Source: Methylobacter sp. KS41 (GTDB taxonomy: Bacteria; Pseudomonadota; Gammaproteobacteria; Methylococcales; Methylomonadaceae). Taken from it: a DNA stretch of 64,000 nt. The translations under genes were made by a program, and so were the position numbers. Under the pieces are notes generated by a model. The model ran no database searches and was not told the origin of the DNA. It was given only the letters and a program-made list of their open reading frames with translations. Positions 34,648 to 43,758 of the stretch are shown piece by piece. Numbering within the stretch: position 1 is the first letter of the stretch; the number at the start of each line of letters is the position of its first letter. The DNA is taken from NCBI GenBank assembly GCA_002862125.1, contig PHSP01000002.1, positions 1 to 64,000 on the forward strand, given 5' to 3'.

Positions 34648-36312
34648 ATGAAGACATCTCTAATCATAACCCTAATTATCTTATGCAATAGCCTGTTTAG
34701 CTATTTGAGCAACTTGCCTCGGAATGTTGGCACGGATGTGCCGCAAGGCAAGCTCAATAGCCTGTCGTTTGCCTCTATGAAAGGCGCAATTGCTTCGGAT
34801 CTAGCCTTGCTGGCGGAAAAAACCAAGACCATTCGCAGTTACGAATACATCCCAGATCTTCCGGAAATGGCGCGTAAAAATGGCCTGACACTCATTCAAG
34901 GCGCTTTCATTAGTCCTGATATCGAAAGGAATAAGAAGGAAATACAATATCTTATTGACAGCGCCAACGCTAATCCCGACGTAGTGAAGCGGGTTATTGT
35001 CGGTAATGAATTATTATTGCGTTATTTTTTTAATGTCGATCAGGTTATCGGCATGATTCGCACCGTTAAAAAGGCCGTAAAACAGCCTGTGTCTTACGCC
35101 GATGTCTGGTCAGTCTATTTGAAGTATCCGCAACTGATCAATGAAGTTGACTTTGTCACTATTCATATACTGCCCTATTGGGAAGATGATCCTGTCGCTA
35201 TCGAAAAAGCGCCAGAACACATTATTGATATTTATCAGCAAATACGCAAAAAAGTAGACTCTGTTGCGCCGGATAAACCCATTTTAATCGGCGAAACAGG
35301 CTGGCCTGGGGCGGGGCGGCAACGTGGCAGGGCGATGCCGAGCGTTGTCAACGAAGCCATTTTTACCCGTTCATTGGTGGAATTGGCCACTAAAAATGGC
35401 TTTGACTACAATCTCATAGAGGCATTTAATCAACCCTGGAAATATGAATTCGAGGGCGTAGTCGGCGCTAACTGGGGTTTATTTTCAGATGATAGGAAAG
35501 CCGTATTTCCACTCACGGGCAAAGTCTATGAAAACCCGGAATGGCATATGGAACTGTTTGCAGCTACGGGACTGTTTTTGTTGATTGCGCTGTGTTTTTA
35601 TCAACAAATCGACAAGCTGGCTCAACTGGGTATCGTTTTGCTTAGTGTTTTCCTGGTTTTTGGCCAGCTGCTCAGCGCCTTGCTGGTCAGTGAAGCGCGT
35701 TGGTTGCTGATAATCTCTTTTACCGGCTGGCAATTTTGCTACGCCGGGATTGTTATTTTATTAAGCGCTGCAATGACCGTCTTGCTCTTGCAACGAGCTT
35801 TTGCTTTATTGACAAACACCAGCACAGGGAAGGGCGCATGGCTGTACAGACTCTACATAATAGCAGTAGGTTTCGCGGTGTATGAAACCTTTTGGCTTAG
35901 CTTTGACGGACGTTATTTGAATTTTCCCTATCCCGCCGTTTACATTCCTGTTATAGGCATGATGTATTTGATGACAGTGCATTTTATGATGAGTAAGCGG
36001 CATTTTTCCGTAAGTACTTTTACCCTTAATAATTTAACAGATCACGCCACTGAAAATGCACGTTATGATAACTTTTTGAACTATTTTGGTTATTTTCTAG
36101 TTGTCATGATCCTGGCCCTGTTAGTTGGGGAAACTTACTCCTTTATGCAAGGCGGCGATCTTGTTCTTGCTTATCATGATCGGGGCGGCCGTATTTGGCG
36201 CTCGTTTGGCTTAACCATCAGTAACGGTCAGCTGCTTAAATGGATAAGCAGCTTAATCGTTCTGGCGATACCGCTATTGGCTTCAGGCTATAATAAAAAG
36301 GTTCGAGTTTGA
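34648..36312 (+). CDS. Membrane-anchored glycoside hydrolase family 17 protein
   Basis: A 554-residue protein whose periplasmic N-terminal domain (about 30-300) is a GH17-type beta-1,3-glucanase or transglycosylase. The acid/base Glu121 is in VIVGNELLLR and the nucleophile Glu216 in LIGETGWPGAG. An N-terminal helix and about eight C-terminal helices (from AATGLFLLIALCFYQ) embed it in the inner membrane. Relatives with this layout act on cyclic or linear beta-glucans. ATG 34648 replaces a TTG four codons earlier. The upstream 250 bp separate it from the divergent lipoprotein gene. Confidence 0.85.
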   Translation: MKTSLIITLIILCNSLFSYLSNLPRNVGTDVPQGKLNSLSFASMKGAIASDLALLAEKTKTIRSYEYIPDLPEMARKNGLTLIQGAFISPDIERNKKEIQYLIDSANANPDVVKRVIVGNELLLRYFFNVDQVIGMIRTVKKAVKQPVSYADVWSVYLKYPQLINEVDFVTIHILPYWEDDPVAIEKAPEHIIDIYQQIRKKVDSVAPDKPILIGETGWPGAGRQRGRAMPSVVNEAIFTRSLVELATKNGFDYNLIEAFNQPWKYEFEGVVGANWGLFSDDRKAVFPLTGKVYENPEWHMELFAATGLFLLIALCFYQQIDKLAQLGIVLLSVFLVFGQLLSALLVSEARWLLIISFTGWQFCYAGIVILLSAAMTVLLLQRAFALLTNTSTGKGAWLYRLYIIAVGFAVYETFWLSFDGRYLNFPYPAVYIPVIGMMYLMTVHFMMSKRHFSVSTFTLNNLTDHATENARYDNFLNYFGYFLVVMILALLVGETYSFMQGGDLVLAYHDRGGRIWRSFGLTISNGQLLKWISSLIVLAIPLLASGYNKKVRV

Positions 36313-36674
36313 TGACCGTGAATGTTTCCAATTGAGCATTGCGCAGTCTTGTATTTTCCACCGCTATTAACAAGCCGGATGATTCGAAATTCCAGAGAAA
36401 ACCGGTTAATTGGCAAGGCATAAAAACGAACAGAATTACTCCGGAGTTAAAACTAAATCTGGTATTCATCCCGGATTGAATTAAGGTGCCGCTCTCTGTT
36501 GAAATTTGGATTGATAGGATCGAATAACAGCATTATGAGAGACGCCATGAACAAAGATAATGTAACATTAAGGCTTCTAAGCTTTGGTTAGCCGGTTAGG
36601 AAATCATTACAGCGAGCATTCCCCCTGAGCTTCTAAGTGCCTGGTTTTTTATCAATAAATACCTGGAGAATTAA
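36313..36674. other. Intergenic region before the OmpA/V4R/Roadblock genes
   Basis: The 362 bp carry no credible frame. There is one small palindrome, ACTCCGGAGT (36439-36448), and AT-rich sequence near the 3' end that may hold the promoter for the following cluster. Nothing else was seen. Confidence 0.5.
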
Positions 36675-37502
36675 ATGAAACAGCAACACTCTCTGGATCA
36701 CGACGGATTGGATGGTATTTTGCAATCATCCCTTAAACCAAAATGTTTCTATTTAAGGTTATTATGGCTCGCGCCGGTTTTGATAATCTTTGCAGCCGCC
36801 ACGTTTTGGCTGCAAGGTAACAGGCAAATCCACAAGCTTAATTCCTCTGCAAAGCAGGAAATTTTGCCGCATTCATCCGGAGATAAAATCTCAATTGCTA
36901 AAAACGAATCGCCGGCAGCACCGGTTTCAACTCAAAGCATGCAGCCCCAAAGTTCAGGTCAGTCTGGTAACGTTTCCCTGTCAGGCATTAACCCTGAAGC
37001 GGAGAGTTTACCGGACACAATTCATTCCAATCAATCTCACGCGGCATTGGAAAAAAAAATCCCCCATGCTCTTGAATCTTCAGTATCTCAAACGGCCACA
37101 TCTGGGAAGCATCCGGTTGTTGAACCGGTCCCGGCTTCCAGCTCTCAAAAAGATATTAATTTATTGAAAGGTAATGATATTAAAGTGAAATTTAAGTTTG
37201 CGTCCAGCGAAGTAATCTTATCCAGAACAGGAAGAACTGATTTGACCCGTTTGCTTGAAAAGTGCAATAATCAAATTCTGATTACCGGTTACACATGCAA
37301 TCGAGGTTCGCCTGAGTTCAACCAAAAATTGGGGTTGGCGCGTGCGCTCGCCTTAAAACGTTTACTTATCAGCAAAGGCGTGCCGGATGAAAACATCATA
37401 ACCTCCTCGGCAGGCATGCAAAGTCCTGTTGCATCAAATGAAACCCCATCCGGACGAGCTCTTAACCGCCGAGCCGAATTAACCTGCAAAGGGAAGTCAT
37501 AA
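36675..37502 (+). CDS. OmpA-family protein with inner-membrane anchor
   Basis: A 275-residue protein. One helix (about 30-46, LLWLAPVLIIFAAATFWL) follows a short cytoplasmic start. A disordered Ser/Gln/Pro-rich linker spans about 55-160, then a C-terminal OmpA-like peptidoglycan-binding domain: KFKFASSEVILSRTG, LITGYTCNRGS, LGLARALALKRLLISKGV and GRALNRRAELTCKG. The domain is MotB/Pal-type, but no motA is nearby. GGAG lies 7 nt before the ATG. It leads directly into the V4R and Roadblock genes with small gaps, suggesting an anchored wall-binding component of the same system. Confidence 0.85.
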   Translation: MKQQHSLDHDGLDGILQSSLKPKCFYLRLLWLAPVLIIFAAATFWLQGNRQIHKLNSSAKQEILPHSSGDKISIAKNESPAAPVSTQSMQPQSSGQSGNVSLSGINPEAESLPDTIHSNQSHAALEKKIPHALESSVSQTATSGKHPVVEPVPASSSQKDINLLKGNDIKVKFKFASSEVILSRTGRTDLTRLLEKCNNQILITGYTCNRGSPEFNQKLGLARALALKRLLISKGVPDENIITSSAGMQSPVASNETPSGRALNRRAELTCKGKS

Positions 37503-37526
37503 TAAAGTAATGTGGAGAATATAGCC

Positions 37527-38075
37527 ATGGCGCAAAATACCAACACAGATTATCAGATTGCTCAGCAACAAATATTTGACTCCATAATTTCCGGGGAATT
37601 TGGCATTGAAAATCGGAATGAACTTGGTCCAATGGTGCCGATTCGGCTTTTTCAGATTTTACGCATGGTTGCCATGGGCTCAAATGTTGAAGACATGATA
37701 GGCAATGGAGCGCCCGCTTTGGTCTATCATTCCGGCCAGGGTTTGGGACAGGCAATAGGTAATATTGTCGCTGAAAAAGCTAATAAGGATCTGGAAACCT
37801 ACGTCGGAAAAATTGAACAACTTTGCCGGCATTTAAGCATTGGATTAGTTGTTCCTGAAAAAGTTGACTTGAACGCTGGTGTTCTTGAGTTAAGGGTAGA
37901 CGAATGCGTCTCCTGTGCTGGAGTTCATGATGTGTCGGCTCCGATTTGCCACTTTGAAGCTGGGATGGTCGGGGGCATTGTCAAGACCTTTTTCGGCCGC
38001 AATGTTCGCGCTACAGAGACTAAATGCAATGCAACAGGTGATAAAAGCTGCATCATTCGAGTTGATCTACTTTAA
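37527..38075 (+). CDS. V4R-domain protein
   Basis: A 182-residue cytoplasmic protein. The C-terminal half is a V4R (4-vinyl-reductase) domain: a hydrophobic-pocket fold related to eukaryotic Bet3/TRAPP subunits, used in bacteria to bind small ligands. Cys127 and Cys130 (DECVSCAG), Cys141-His142 (APICHFE), Cys167 and Cys175 follow the metal-binding pattern often seen in this family. The N-terminal 100 residues resemble the dimerising region. ATG 37527 has GGAG upstream and removes five residues of a longer frame. No DNA-binding domain is attached, so it probably signals through its neighbours. Confidence 0.85.
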   Translation: MAQNTNTDYQIAQQQIFDSIISGEFGIENRNELGPMVPIRLFQILRMVAMGSNVEDMIGNGAPALVYHSGQGLGQAIGNIVAEKANKDLETYVGKIEQLCRHLSIGLVVPEKVDLNAGVLELRVDECVSCAGVHDVSAPICHFEAGMVGGIVKTFFGRNVRATETKCNATGDKSCIIRVDLL

Positions 38076-38116
38076 CCCGACAAATTCTGAATTCAGATCG
38101 TTTTGGAGCGTGTGTC

Positions 38117-38521
38117 GTGAGCAACATAAAGACTATTGAAAATCGAAAATCGCATTCAGCGGAGATTGATTCAATTTTGCGTAATCTCATGAGTTTACAA
38201 GGGGTTTCCGCAGCGGCAATCGTTGATAGTGATGGACTGGTTACTCATATTCACCGGGATTTTGAAGTCAATACCGATGCTCTGGGCGCTTCAGTTCAGA
38301 TTGTATTTGGTGCTGCATCGAAGGCTGCCCGGCATGTAGGACATAATTTAGCCAATATTGTAATATGTGAAAATTCTGAAGGATTTATTTTAATGGCGCC
38401 AATTGAATCGGGTTTCATGCTTGCATTGGTAACTGAAAGGGAAGCTCTGTTGGGTCGTGTACGTTTTGAACTCAAAGAGACTATCCCTGTTTTAAAAAAA
38501 CTGTTTGTCAACTTTCTTTAA
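38117..38521 (+). CDS. Roadblock/LC7-domain protein (first)
   Basis: A 134-residue protein with a Roadblock/LC7 (MglB-like) fold: a first helix IDSILRNLMSLQGVSAAAIV, VDSDGLVTH, then GAASKAARHVGHNLANIVIC and GFILMAPIESGFMLALVTE. In bacteria MglB-type proteins act as regulators of small Ras-like GTPases or bind partner proteins; no MglA-like GTPase is in the window. GTG start with GGAG upstream. It sits between the V4R gene (41 bp) and a second Roadblock gene. Confidence 0.85.
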   Translation: MSNIKTIENRKSHSAEIDSILRNLMSLQGVSAAAIVDSDGLVTHIHRDFEVNTDALGASVQIVFGAASKAARHVGHNLANIVICENSEGFILMAPIESGFMLALVTEREALLGRVRFELKETIPVLKKLFVNFL

Positions 38522-38555
38522 TGCAACAAATTCTTCACGGAACCTATAAATCTCG

Positions 38556-39002
38556 ATGCATTGGTTTGAATCTCAAATTTTGACGCTTTATAAGCTCGCT
38601 GAAGCTTACACTTCCTCAAAAAAACAGGAAGAAAGCAATGTGCTAAATCTTAGCGAGCAAGGCCGTCAAAAACGTTCGGAATTTATCGAAGCAGTTCAAG
38701 CCTTGGTCAACAGGGTCATTCATTCACCTGGCGTGACTGCATGTACAGCTTATCATGAGGGACTCATTCTGGCCCAATCCGGAAAAATACCGGATACTGA
38801 TGCCTTGGGTGCAATGATTCAGGAAAGCATTCGCGTCGCACAGAAAGGCGAAGCCATTCTTCATTTGGGCGAAATACAGCAAATAGTTATCGTCGGCGAG
38901 CTCAATAAAATTGCCATGATAACCGTCGGCCCCATTATCTTATCTGTATTAAGCCCAAAACATACTAACCTGGCTTTGGCATTGAGCCAATATAATGGTT
39001 AA
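38556..39002 (+). CDS. Roadblock/LC7-domain protein (second)
   Basis: A 148-residue protein. A 40-residue polar start (TLYKLAEAYTSSKKQEESNV) precedes a Roadblock core: FIEAVQALVNRVIHSPGVTA, YHEGLILAQSGKIPDTDALG, AMIQESIRVAQKGEAIL and KIAMITVGPIILSVLSPKHT. The similarity to the first Roadblock protein is at the level of fold rather than close identity. Two adjacent Roadblock genes may give a heterodimer. Ribosome site weak. Confidence 0.78.
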   Translation: MHWFESQILTLYKLAEAYTSSKKQEESNVLNLSEQGRQKRSEFIEAVQALVNRVIHSPGVTACTAYHEGLILAQSGKIPDTDALGAMIQESIRVAQKGEAILHLGEIQQIVIVGELNKIAMITVGPIILSVLSPKHTNLALALSQYNG

Positions 39003-39152
39003 AGCAGTTGAATCGCGAGAGTTATGCCCCGCTAGCCCGCTCGTTTGCCAGTTTTCTTTGATAAGTTGCTCTTATGAGCCACCTGAGTCACGATGGAGAT
39101 TTCTTTTATAAAACTATGATACTTTTGTGTTTTTGGTTTAAATTTGCCCAGA

Positions 39153-40988
39153 TTAGTCCAAATCAAATTTGGTTTCGTAGTTTTGCTTCAGACTGGGGTC
39201 TTGTTCTTCTTTAAGTAGTAGGACGTTGCCTACTGCCAGCCGTTCGATATCCGTGCCCATGAAGCATCGGAAGGCATCTTCCGGGGTGCAAACGATTGGT
39301 TCGCCACGGACATTAAAGCTGGTGTTGACAATCACGGGGCAGCCAGTCTTCTCCTTGAACTTGGCAATTAACGCATGATAGCGCGGATTTGTTTCCGCGT
39401 GGACTGTCTGGATTCTGGCGGAATAATCGACATGGGTGACGGCGGGGATTTCCGAGCGTGGGACATTCAGTTTTTCGATGCCGAACAGGGCTTGTTGCTT
39501 GGGAGTCATTGCGATGCGTCTGTCCTCAGCCACATCTGATACCAGCAACATGTATGGACTGTCTGAGTTCAGCTCGAACCAGTCTGCCACGTCCTCCCGC
39601 AACACGGATGGGGCGAAAGGGCGGAAAGATTCGCGGTATTTGACTTTCAGGTTGAGCACAGACTGCATCGTGGATGAGCGGGCGTCGCCTAGGATCGAAC
39701 GCCCGCCCAGGGCGCGTGGGCCGAATTCCATGCGGCCCTGGAACCAGCCCAGCGCTTTTTCCTCGGCCAAAGCGGTGGCGCAGGCGTCGATGATTCCCTC
39801 GTCGTCGAGGATATGGAAGCGGGCGCCGGCCAAGCGCAGGCGCTCCTCGATGTCCGTCTGTTCGAAATGGGGGCCGAGATAGGAGCCTTGCATCGCATCC
39901 TTGCCCTGAACAACCTTTCTCGGTTGCCGCTGATGGATATGATGGCTGGCCAGGGCCGCGCCCAATGCGCCTCCCGCGTCCCCGGAGGCTGGTTGAATCC
40001 AAATGTTGGTAAAACTGCCATCGCGCAGAATTTTGCCGTTGGCTACGCAATTGAGCGCTACGCCACCGGCCAGACAAAGGTTTTTCAAGCCGGTTTCCTT
40101 GGCAATGGAACGCGCTAAACGCAGCACTACTTCTTCGGTTACAGTCTGGATTGAAGCCGTCAGATCCATTTCCCGTTGTGTCAAGCGTTCCTCGGGCTTG
40201 CGCGGAGGGCCGCCGAATAGCTTGTGAAACTTGGCATTAGTCATCGTCAGGCCGGTGCAATAATCGAAATACGACATGTCCAGCCGGAATGAGCCGTCCG
40301 CCTTGATATCGATCAGATTATCCATGATCACATCAACGTAACGGGGTTCTCCGTATGGCGCAAGCCCCATGATTTTGTATTCTCCTGAGTTAACCTTGAA
40401 GCCTGTGTAGTAGGTGAAAGCCGAATACAACAGCCCAAGGGAATGGGGGAAATGGATTTCCTTGAACACTTTCAATTCGTTGCCACGGCCTATGCATAAG
40501 GAGGTCGTAGCCCATTCGCCTACCCCGTCCATGGTCAGCACGGCGGCTTCTTCGAAAGGAGAGGGATAGAAAGCGCTGGCCGCGTGGCTGAGATGATGCT
40601 CGGAAAATAATAATTTGCTTTCCCAATCGAATTTCGGCGCAAACCGTTTCAACTCTTTGCGCAGCAAATCCTTCAGGAATAGCTTTTCCTTAAGCCACAG
40701 CGGCATGGCCATGCGGAACGACGAAAAGCCTCGGGGAGCGAAAGCCAAGTAGGTTTCAAGCAAGCGCTCGAATTTCAGGAAAGGCTTGTCGTAAAACACG
40801 ACGTAATCGACTTGCTCCGGTGCGATTCCGGCCTCGCCCAGGCAGTAATCAATGGCGAGAAACGGAAACCCGGAGTCATGTTTTTTGCGGGTGAATCGCT
40901 CTTCCTGCGCCGCCGCCACGATGGCGCCGTCACAAATCAACGCCGCAGCGCTGTCGTGATAAAACGCGGATATGCCTAGAATACGCAT
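39153..40988 (-). CDS. Carbamoyltransferase (NodU/CmcH/TobZ family)
   Basis: A 611-residue enzyme that moves a carbamoyl group from carbamoyl phosphate, through carbamoyl-AMP, to a hydroxyl of a sugar or secondary metabolite. The start MRILGISAFYHDSAAALICD is standard, so I use 40988 rather than the longer frame to 41135. Conserved parts: the N-terminal Kae1-like domain with SEHHLSHAASAFYPSPFEEA, LTMDGVGEWATTS and KIMGLAPYGEP, and the YrdC-like C-terminal domain with GRMEFGPRALGGRSIL and NTSFNVRGEPIVCTPEDA. The genes upstream encode DUF5989/SxtK- and SxtJ-like proteins, a known association. Acceptor not known. Confidence 0.93.
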   Translation of the reverse strand: MRILGISAFYHDSAAALICDGAIVAAAQEERFTRKKHDSGFPFLAIDYCLGEAGIAPEQVDYVVFYDKPFLKFERLLETYLAFAPRGFSSFRMAMPLWLKEKLFLKDLLRKELKRFAPKFDWESKLLFSEHHLSHAASAFYPSPFEEAAVLTMDGVGEWATTSLCIGRGNELKVFKEIHFPHSLGLLYSAFTYYTGFKVNSGEYKIMGLAPYGEPRYVDVIMDNLIDIKADGSFRLDMSYFDYCTGLTMTNAKFHKLFGGPPRKPEERLTQREMDLTASIQTVTEEVVLRLARSIAKETGLKNLCLAGGVALNCVANGKILRDGSFTNIWIQPASGDAGGALGAALASHHIHQRQPRKVVQGKDAMQGSYLGPHFEQTDIEERLRLAGARFHILDDEGIIDACATALAEEKALGWFQGRMEFGPRALGGRSILGDARSSTMQSVLNLKVKYRESFRPFAPSVLREDVADWFELNSDSPYMLLVSDVAEDRRIAMTPKQQALFGIEKLNVPRSEIPAVTHVDYSARIQTVHAETNPRYHALIAKFKEKTGCPVIVNTSFNVRGEPIVCTPEDAFRCFMGTDIERLAVGNVLLLKEEQDPSLKQNYETKFDLD

Positions 40989-41005
40989 GGACTTTTCTAA
41001 TGCCT

Positions 41006-41155
41006 TTAGAATAACGTGTAAATGAAGGGGGCGACTGCCGAGCCTTGGGCAAGCACCAGCAATCCGCCCAGCAGAAGCATGGCGATGAAAATCGGCAACA
41101 GCCAAAATTTCTTGCGCACTCGCAAAAAACGCCACAATTCAGTAATAAAACTCAT
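41006..41155 (-). CDS. DUF5989/SxtK-like small membrane protein
   Basis: A 49-residue protein: MSFITELWRFLRVRKKFWLL is followed by one hydrophobic helix (PIFIAMLLLGGLLVLAQG) and a short SAVAPFIYTLF tail. This matches DUF5989 proteins, which occur beside carbamoyltransferases and SxtJ proteins, and corresponds to sxtK in saxitoxin clusters. It lies 8 bp after the SxtJ-like gene and 17 bp before the carbamoyltransferase gene, so the three are one transcript. A basic cytoplasmic segment and single helix suggest a small anchor or assembly factor. Function unknown. Confidence 0.85.
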   Translation of the reverse strand: MSFITELWRFLRVRKKFWLLPIFIAMLLLGGLLVLAQGSAVAPFIYTLF

Positions 41156-41163
41156 TGGAAACC

Positions 41164-41658
41164 TCAAAATTGATCTTTTAAACTATCTGGGGAGGGGCCT
41201 GGCGGCGTGCGATCAATCCAATAGGATTGAGCCTCGGGGTCGAATCGCAAACGTAGCGGATCGCCCCCGAAGAGTCTCATTATGACGCCGGCAGGGGTAA
41301 ATACTACCAGGAACAGAAGCCCTAAAACCACCGGACTGACGATTTTGTGCAGCAATAGACCGAATCGGGTCCAAATCCAGTTTAATGGGGTCAGGGCCTT
41401 TGGGAAAAAAAGCGCGAAAAGCAAAAAAAATCCACTGACCGCGACAAACAATAGCGACAACGCGTGGGACGCCAGTTCAGGGTGGGCGGACAAAAAGGGG
41501 CAGCTGCCGCCGGGGATGGCCGTTTTCAGGAAAGGGGGAAGCTTGGAAAAATGATCAAGTATGGCAAGAATGAGAAAAAAAATACTAAACACCAGGCCAA
41601 ATTCCCGGTCACTGGAACCTTTGGGTTTTTCTTGCCGTGAAAATAGTTCGTGGCTCAT
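41164..41658 (-). CDS. SxtJ-family membrane protein
   Basis: A 164-residue protein with about three helices: EFGLVFSIFFLILAIL, LLFVAVSGFFLLFALFFP and IVSPVVLGLLFLVVFTPAGV. It contains LNWIWTRFGLLLHKIVSPVV and ends FDPEAQSYWIDRTPPGPSPD, a combination typical of the SxtJ family named from saxitoxin clusters. Those clusters are secondary-metabolite genes, but the triad with DUF5989 and a carbamoyltransferase is widespread in bacteria that make no such toxin. The ATG overlaps the stop of the small frame upstream. Confidence 0.85.
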   Translation of the reverse strand: MSHELFSRQEKPKGSSDREFGLVFSIFFLILAILDHFSKLPPFLKTAIPGGSCPFLSAHPELASHALSLLFVAVSGFFLLFALFFPKALTPLNWIWTRFGLLLHKIVSPVVLGLLFLVVFTPAGVIMRLFGGDPLRLRFDPEAQSYWIDRTPPGPSPDSLKDQF

Positions 41659-41801
41659 GAATTTTCACCTTCAAAAAATGAAACCACCAAAGCCTTCAAA
41701 AGTTCGCTTTGCTGCGCCCATGCCTGAGCTGAGGGTTTTGCATTCGCCATTCCGTACCTAAGCAACACCGTCGCCGATTGTGCTTTTAATATCTTATTCA
41801 T
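41655..41801 (-). CDS. Small ORF (48 aa) leading the carbamoyltransferase operon
   Basis: ATG 41799-41801 is preceded by GGAG 8 nt upstream, and the TGA overlaps the SxtJ-like ATG (ATGA). The 48 residues (MNKILKAQSATVLLRYGMAN to SFFEGENS) have a basic start, no membrane helix and no cysteine. I do not recognise it. The good ribosome site and 4-bp overlap argue for a real coupled gene; a leader that sets SxtJ translation is the alternative. Confidence 0.6.
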   Translation of the reverse strand: MNKILKAQSATVLLRYGMANAKPSAQAWAQQSELLKALVVSFFEGENS

Positions 41802-42075
41802 TGTCACTTCTCCATTTGTTACTTTAATAATTTTTTAATAGGCGACACAGGTGGCCGTGTTCCAAGTTTGTTAGCAAGGTTTTTTGCCGCGAAACTCAAG
41901 TTGCGCCTGTTAGTTGCTGGTCACAAGATAGAAATCTCCGGTTTTGAGGCAAATGATTAGCCCGCTTTGCTATGGCCGGGACATTGTTGATGTAATAATA
42001 GCCATGCCTGATTTTGTTAAAGCACGTCTACAGATGATTCAAAACCTAAATCCGGCGTTAATATCACATGGCTGG

Positions 42076-43224
42076 TTATTTTGCTGAAAAAATGTCTAAT
42101 TTATGCTGGAGCGCTTCAGCTACTTTTTGATTGCCTTTTTTATTCCAGTGCATATCGTTCTTTATATAATATTCCGTTAAAGCTTTTTTGTTCGCTTCTG
42201 CGTTTTCGCTAATAAATTCTGGAAATAAATTCACAAAAGTAATTTTATTTTGTTGGCAGAAGGCTTGCCATTCGGTGACCTGAATCGAATTAAGGTCGTT
42301 ATAATAAATTTGGGCCGGCCATGGATAGACGCCTAATGACAGTTTTATCTGATGTTTATCCAACAACTTTTTCAAATTTAAGATATTGGCTTTCGCTTTT
42401 TTTAACCCCGCTTCACCGTATTGATTATAAAGGTTTTTATCAACCGTCCACAAAGAGCGGCGATAATTGATCATTGGGTTTTTTTCCGGAGCGGAGTTAA
42501 CTTCGGAAGATTCAAGTTTCCTGTTTTTGATGATCCGCGGGATGGCATACAAAATACTGTTGTTTTTAAAGAACTGCCTGATGATTTGTGTTTTCGGTTC
42601 TTCCGGCGCAATGACAGGAAGCGGTTTATCTAAACCGGTGGCTTCATCGTAGTCAGCATACCTTTCGACTTCATCACTGATATCGGAAATATCTATCAGG
42701 ACAACCATTTCATCAAATTTTAAGCCTTGCTGCTCGATAAGATAACGAGTTTTGCGGTAATAAACTGTAGGCGCGTAAGAAATAACTCCGGCATTTAAAA
42801 TCTCATATTTGGGAGCATATTTTTGCCTTAAAATACCGACAAAGCTATCTGGATAAGGAACGCCTGAGCCTTCTACAAACGAATCACCCATAAACATAAT
42901 CCGGTATTTATCACCTTTTTGTGCGATATTGGCGTTTTCTTGATCCCTAAAACCTAGAGAATTGGTGATCATGGGATATTGTAATGGCCCCCAGTTAGCT
43001 GTCGTGATGACATTTTTCTTTAAATCATGGTGATAAATGTTTGAAGAAATGCGATATTTTTTTTCTGTAATAATAGCGGGATTAACAGTTGTGTTATAAA
43101 ACGAATCGCCATGAACCAGTTTATAAATATTAGCCACTAAAAAATCAGAAAAAATAATCCCAAACACCAGAATGCAAAAAATGACTAATTTGGCATGTTT
43201 TTCAAAAATGTTGCTGTCCGCCAT
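42076..43224 (-). CDS. SGNH/GDSL-hydrolase-like membrane-anchored protein
   Basis: A 382-residue protein with an N-terminal helix (KLVIFCILVFGIIFSDFLV) and a large exported domain. IMFMGDSFVEGSGV carries the GDS nucleophile block, and YYIKNDMHWNKKGNQ the DxxH block (Asp and His) of SGNH esterases, as in sugar O-acetyl-esterases and AlgX/AlgJ-type acetyltransferases. The first ATG of this frame is 43224; a TTG at 43257 is less likely. It is an isolated gene between rsfS and the carbamoyltransferase operon, so O-acyl modification of a polysaccharide is an inference. The 274 bp to 41802 hold no other feature. Confidence 0.8.
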   Translation of the reverse strand: MADSNIFEKHAKLVIFCILVFGIIFSDFLVANIYKLVHGDSFYNTTVNPAIITEKKYRISSNIYHHDLKKNVITTANWGPLQYPMITNSLGFRDQENANIAQKGDKYRIMFMGDSFVEGSGVPYPDSFVGILRQKYAPKYEILNAGVISYAPTVYYRKTRYLIEQQGLKFDEMVVLIDISDISDEVERYADYDEATGLDKPLPVIAPEEPKTQIIRQFFKNNSILYAIPRIIKNRKLESSEVNSAPEKNPMINYRRSLWTVDKNLYNQYGEAGLKKAKANILNLKKLLDKHQIKLSLGVYPWPAQIYYNDLNSIQVTEWQAFCQQNKITFVNLFPEFISENAEANKKALTEYYIKNDMHWNKKGNQKVAEALQHKLDIFSAK

Positions 43225-43378
43225 ATTAACTAATCCAAGGGAAATTCTTGCCGCCAATCGCCTTCATTCGGTAAATTCCAACTATTTTTTTATAGAACAT
43301 ATAGATAGCTTAGCGCTCTAGCGGATCAGGTTATTCATTCAAGCCTGAAAATTGTAAAAGTTCACTATTACATTGTGC

Positions 43379-43732
43379 TTAGTTTGCTTTCTGTTCAACT
43401 TCATCCGGACGGTCAACAGACCATAATTTCTCAAGTTGATAAAATTCGCGCGCCTGTGCCGTCATCGCATGAATAATCACATCACCCAAGTCCACCAGCA
43501 CCCAGTCCGAGCCCAGATCGCCTTCAATACCTAACGGTCTAAGGCCTTGTTCCTTGACTTTTTCCACGACGTAATCGCATAAAGATTTCAGGTGGCGATC
43601 GGATGTTCCTGTCACCACCACCATGTAATCGGTAAAGCTGGTTTTACCGCGGACATCCAGTGTCGTGATATTTTGTCCTTTGCGCTCATCCAGAACAGTC
43701 TGGACAGTTTTCAATAAATCTTCTACTTGCAT
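43379..43732 (-). CDS. rsfS: Ribosome silencing factor RsfS
   Basis: A 117-residue protein of the DUF143/Iojap family that binds L14 on the 50S subunit and blocks subunit joining when nutrients run short. GQNITTLDVRGKTSFTDYMV followed by VVTGTSDRHLKSLCDYV and GDLGSDWVLVDLGDVIIHAM are diagnostic. AGGAA precedes the ATG. It follows nadD by 26 bp on the same strand, the usual nadD-rsfS order, and the pair sits behind proA. Confidence 0.95.
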   Translation of the reverse strand: MQVEDLLKTVQTVLDERKGQNITTLDVRGKTSFTDYMVVVTGTSDRHLKSLCDYVVEKVKEQGLRPLGIEGDLGSDWVLVDLGDVIIHAMTAQAREFYQLEKLWSVDRPDEVEQKAN

Positions 43733-43758
43733 TAAAATTCCTGGTTTAAATAATGAGA

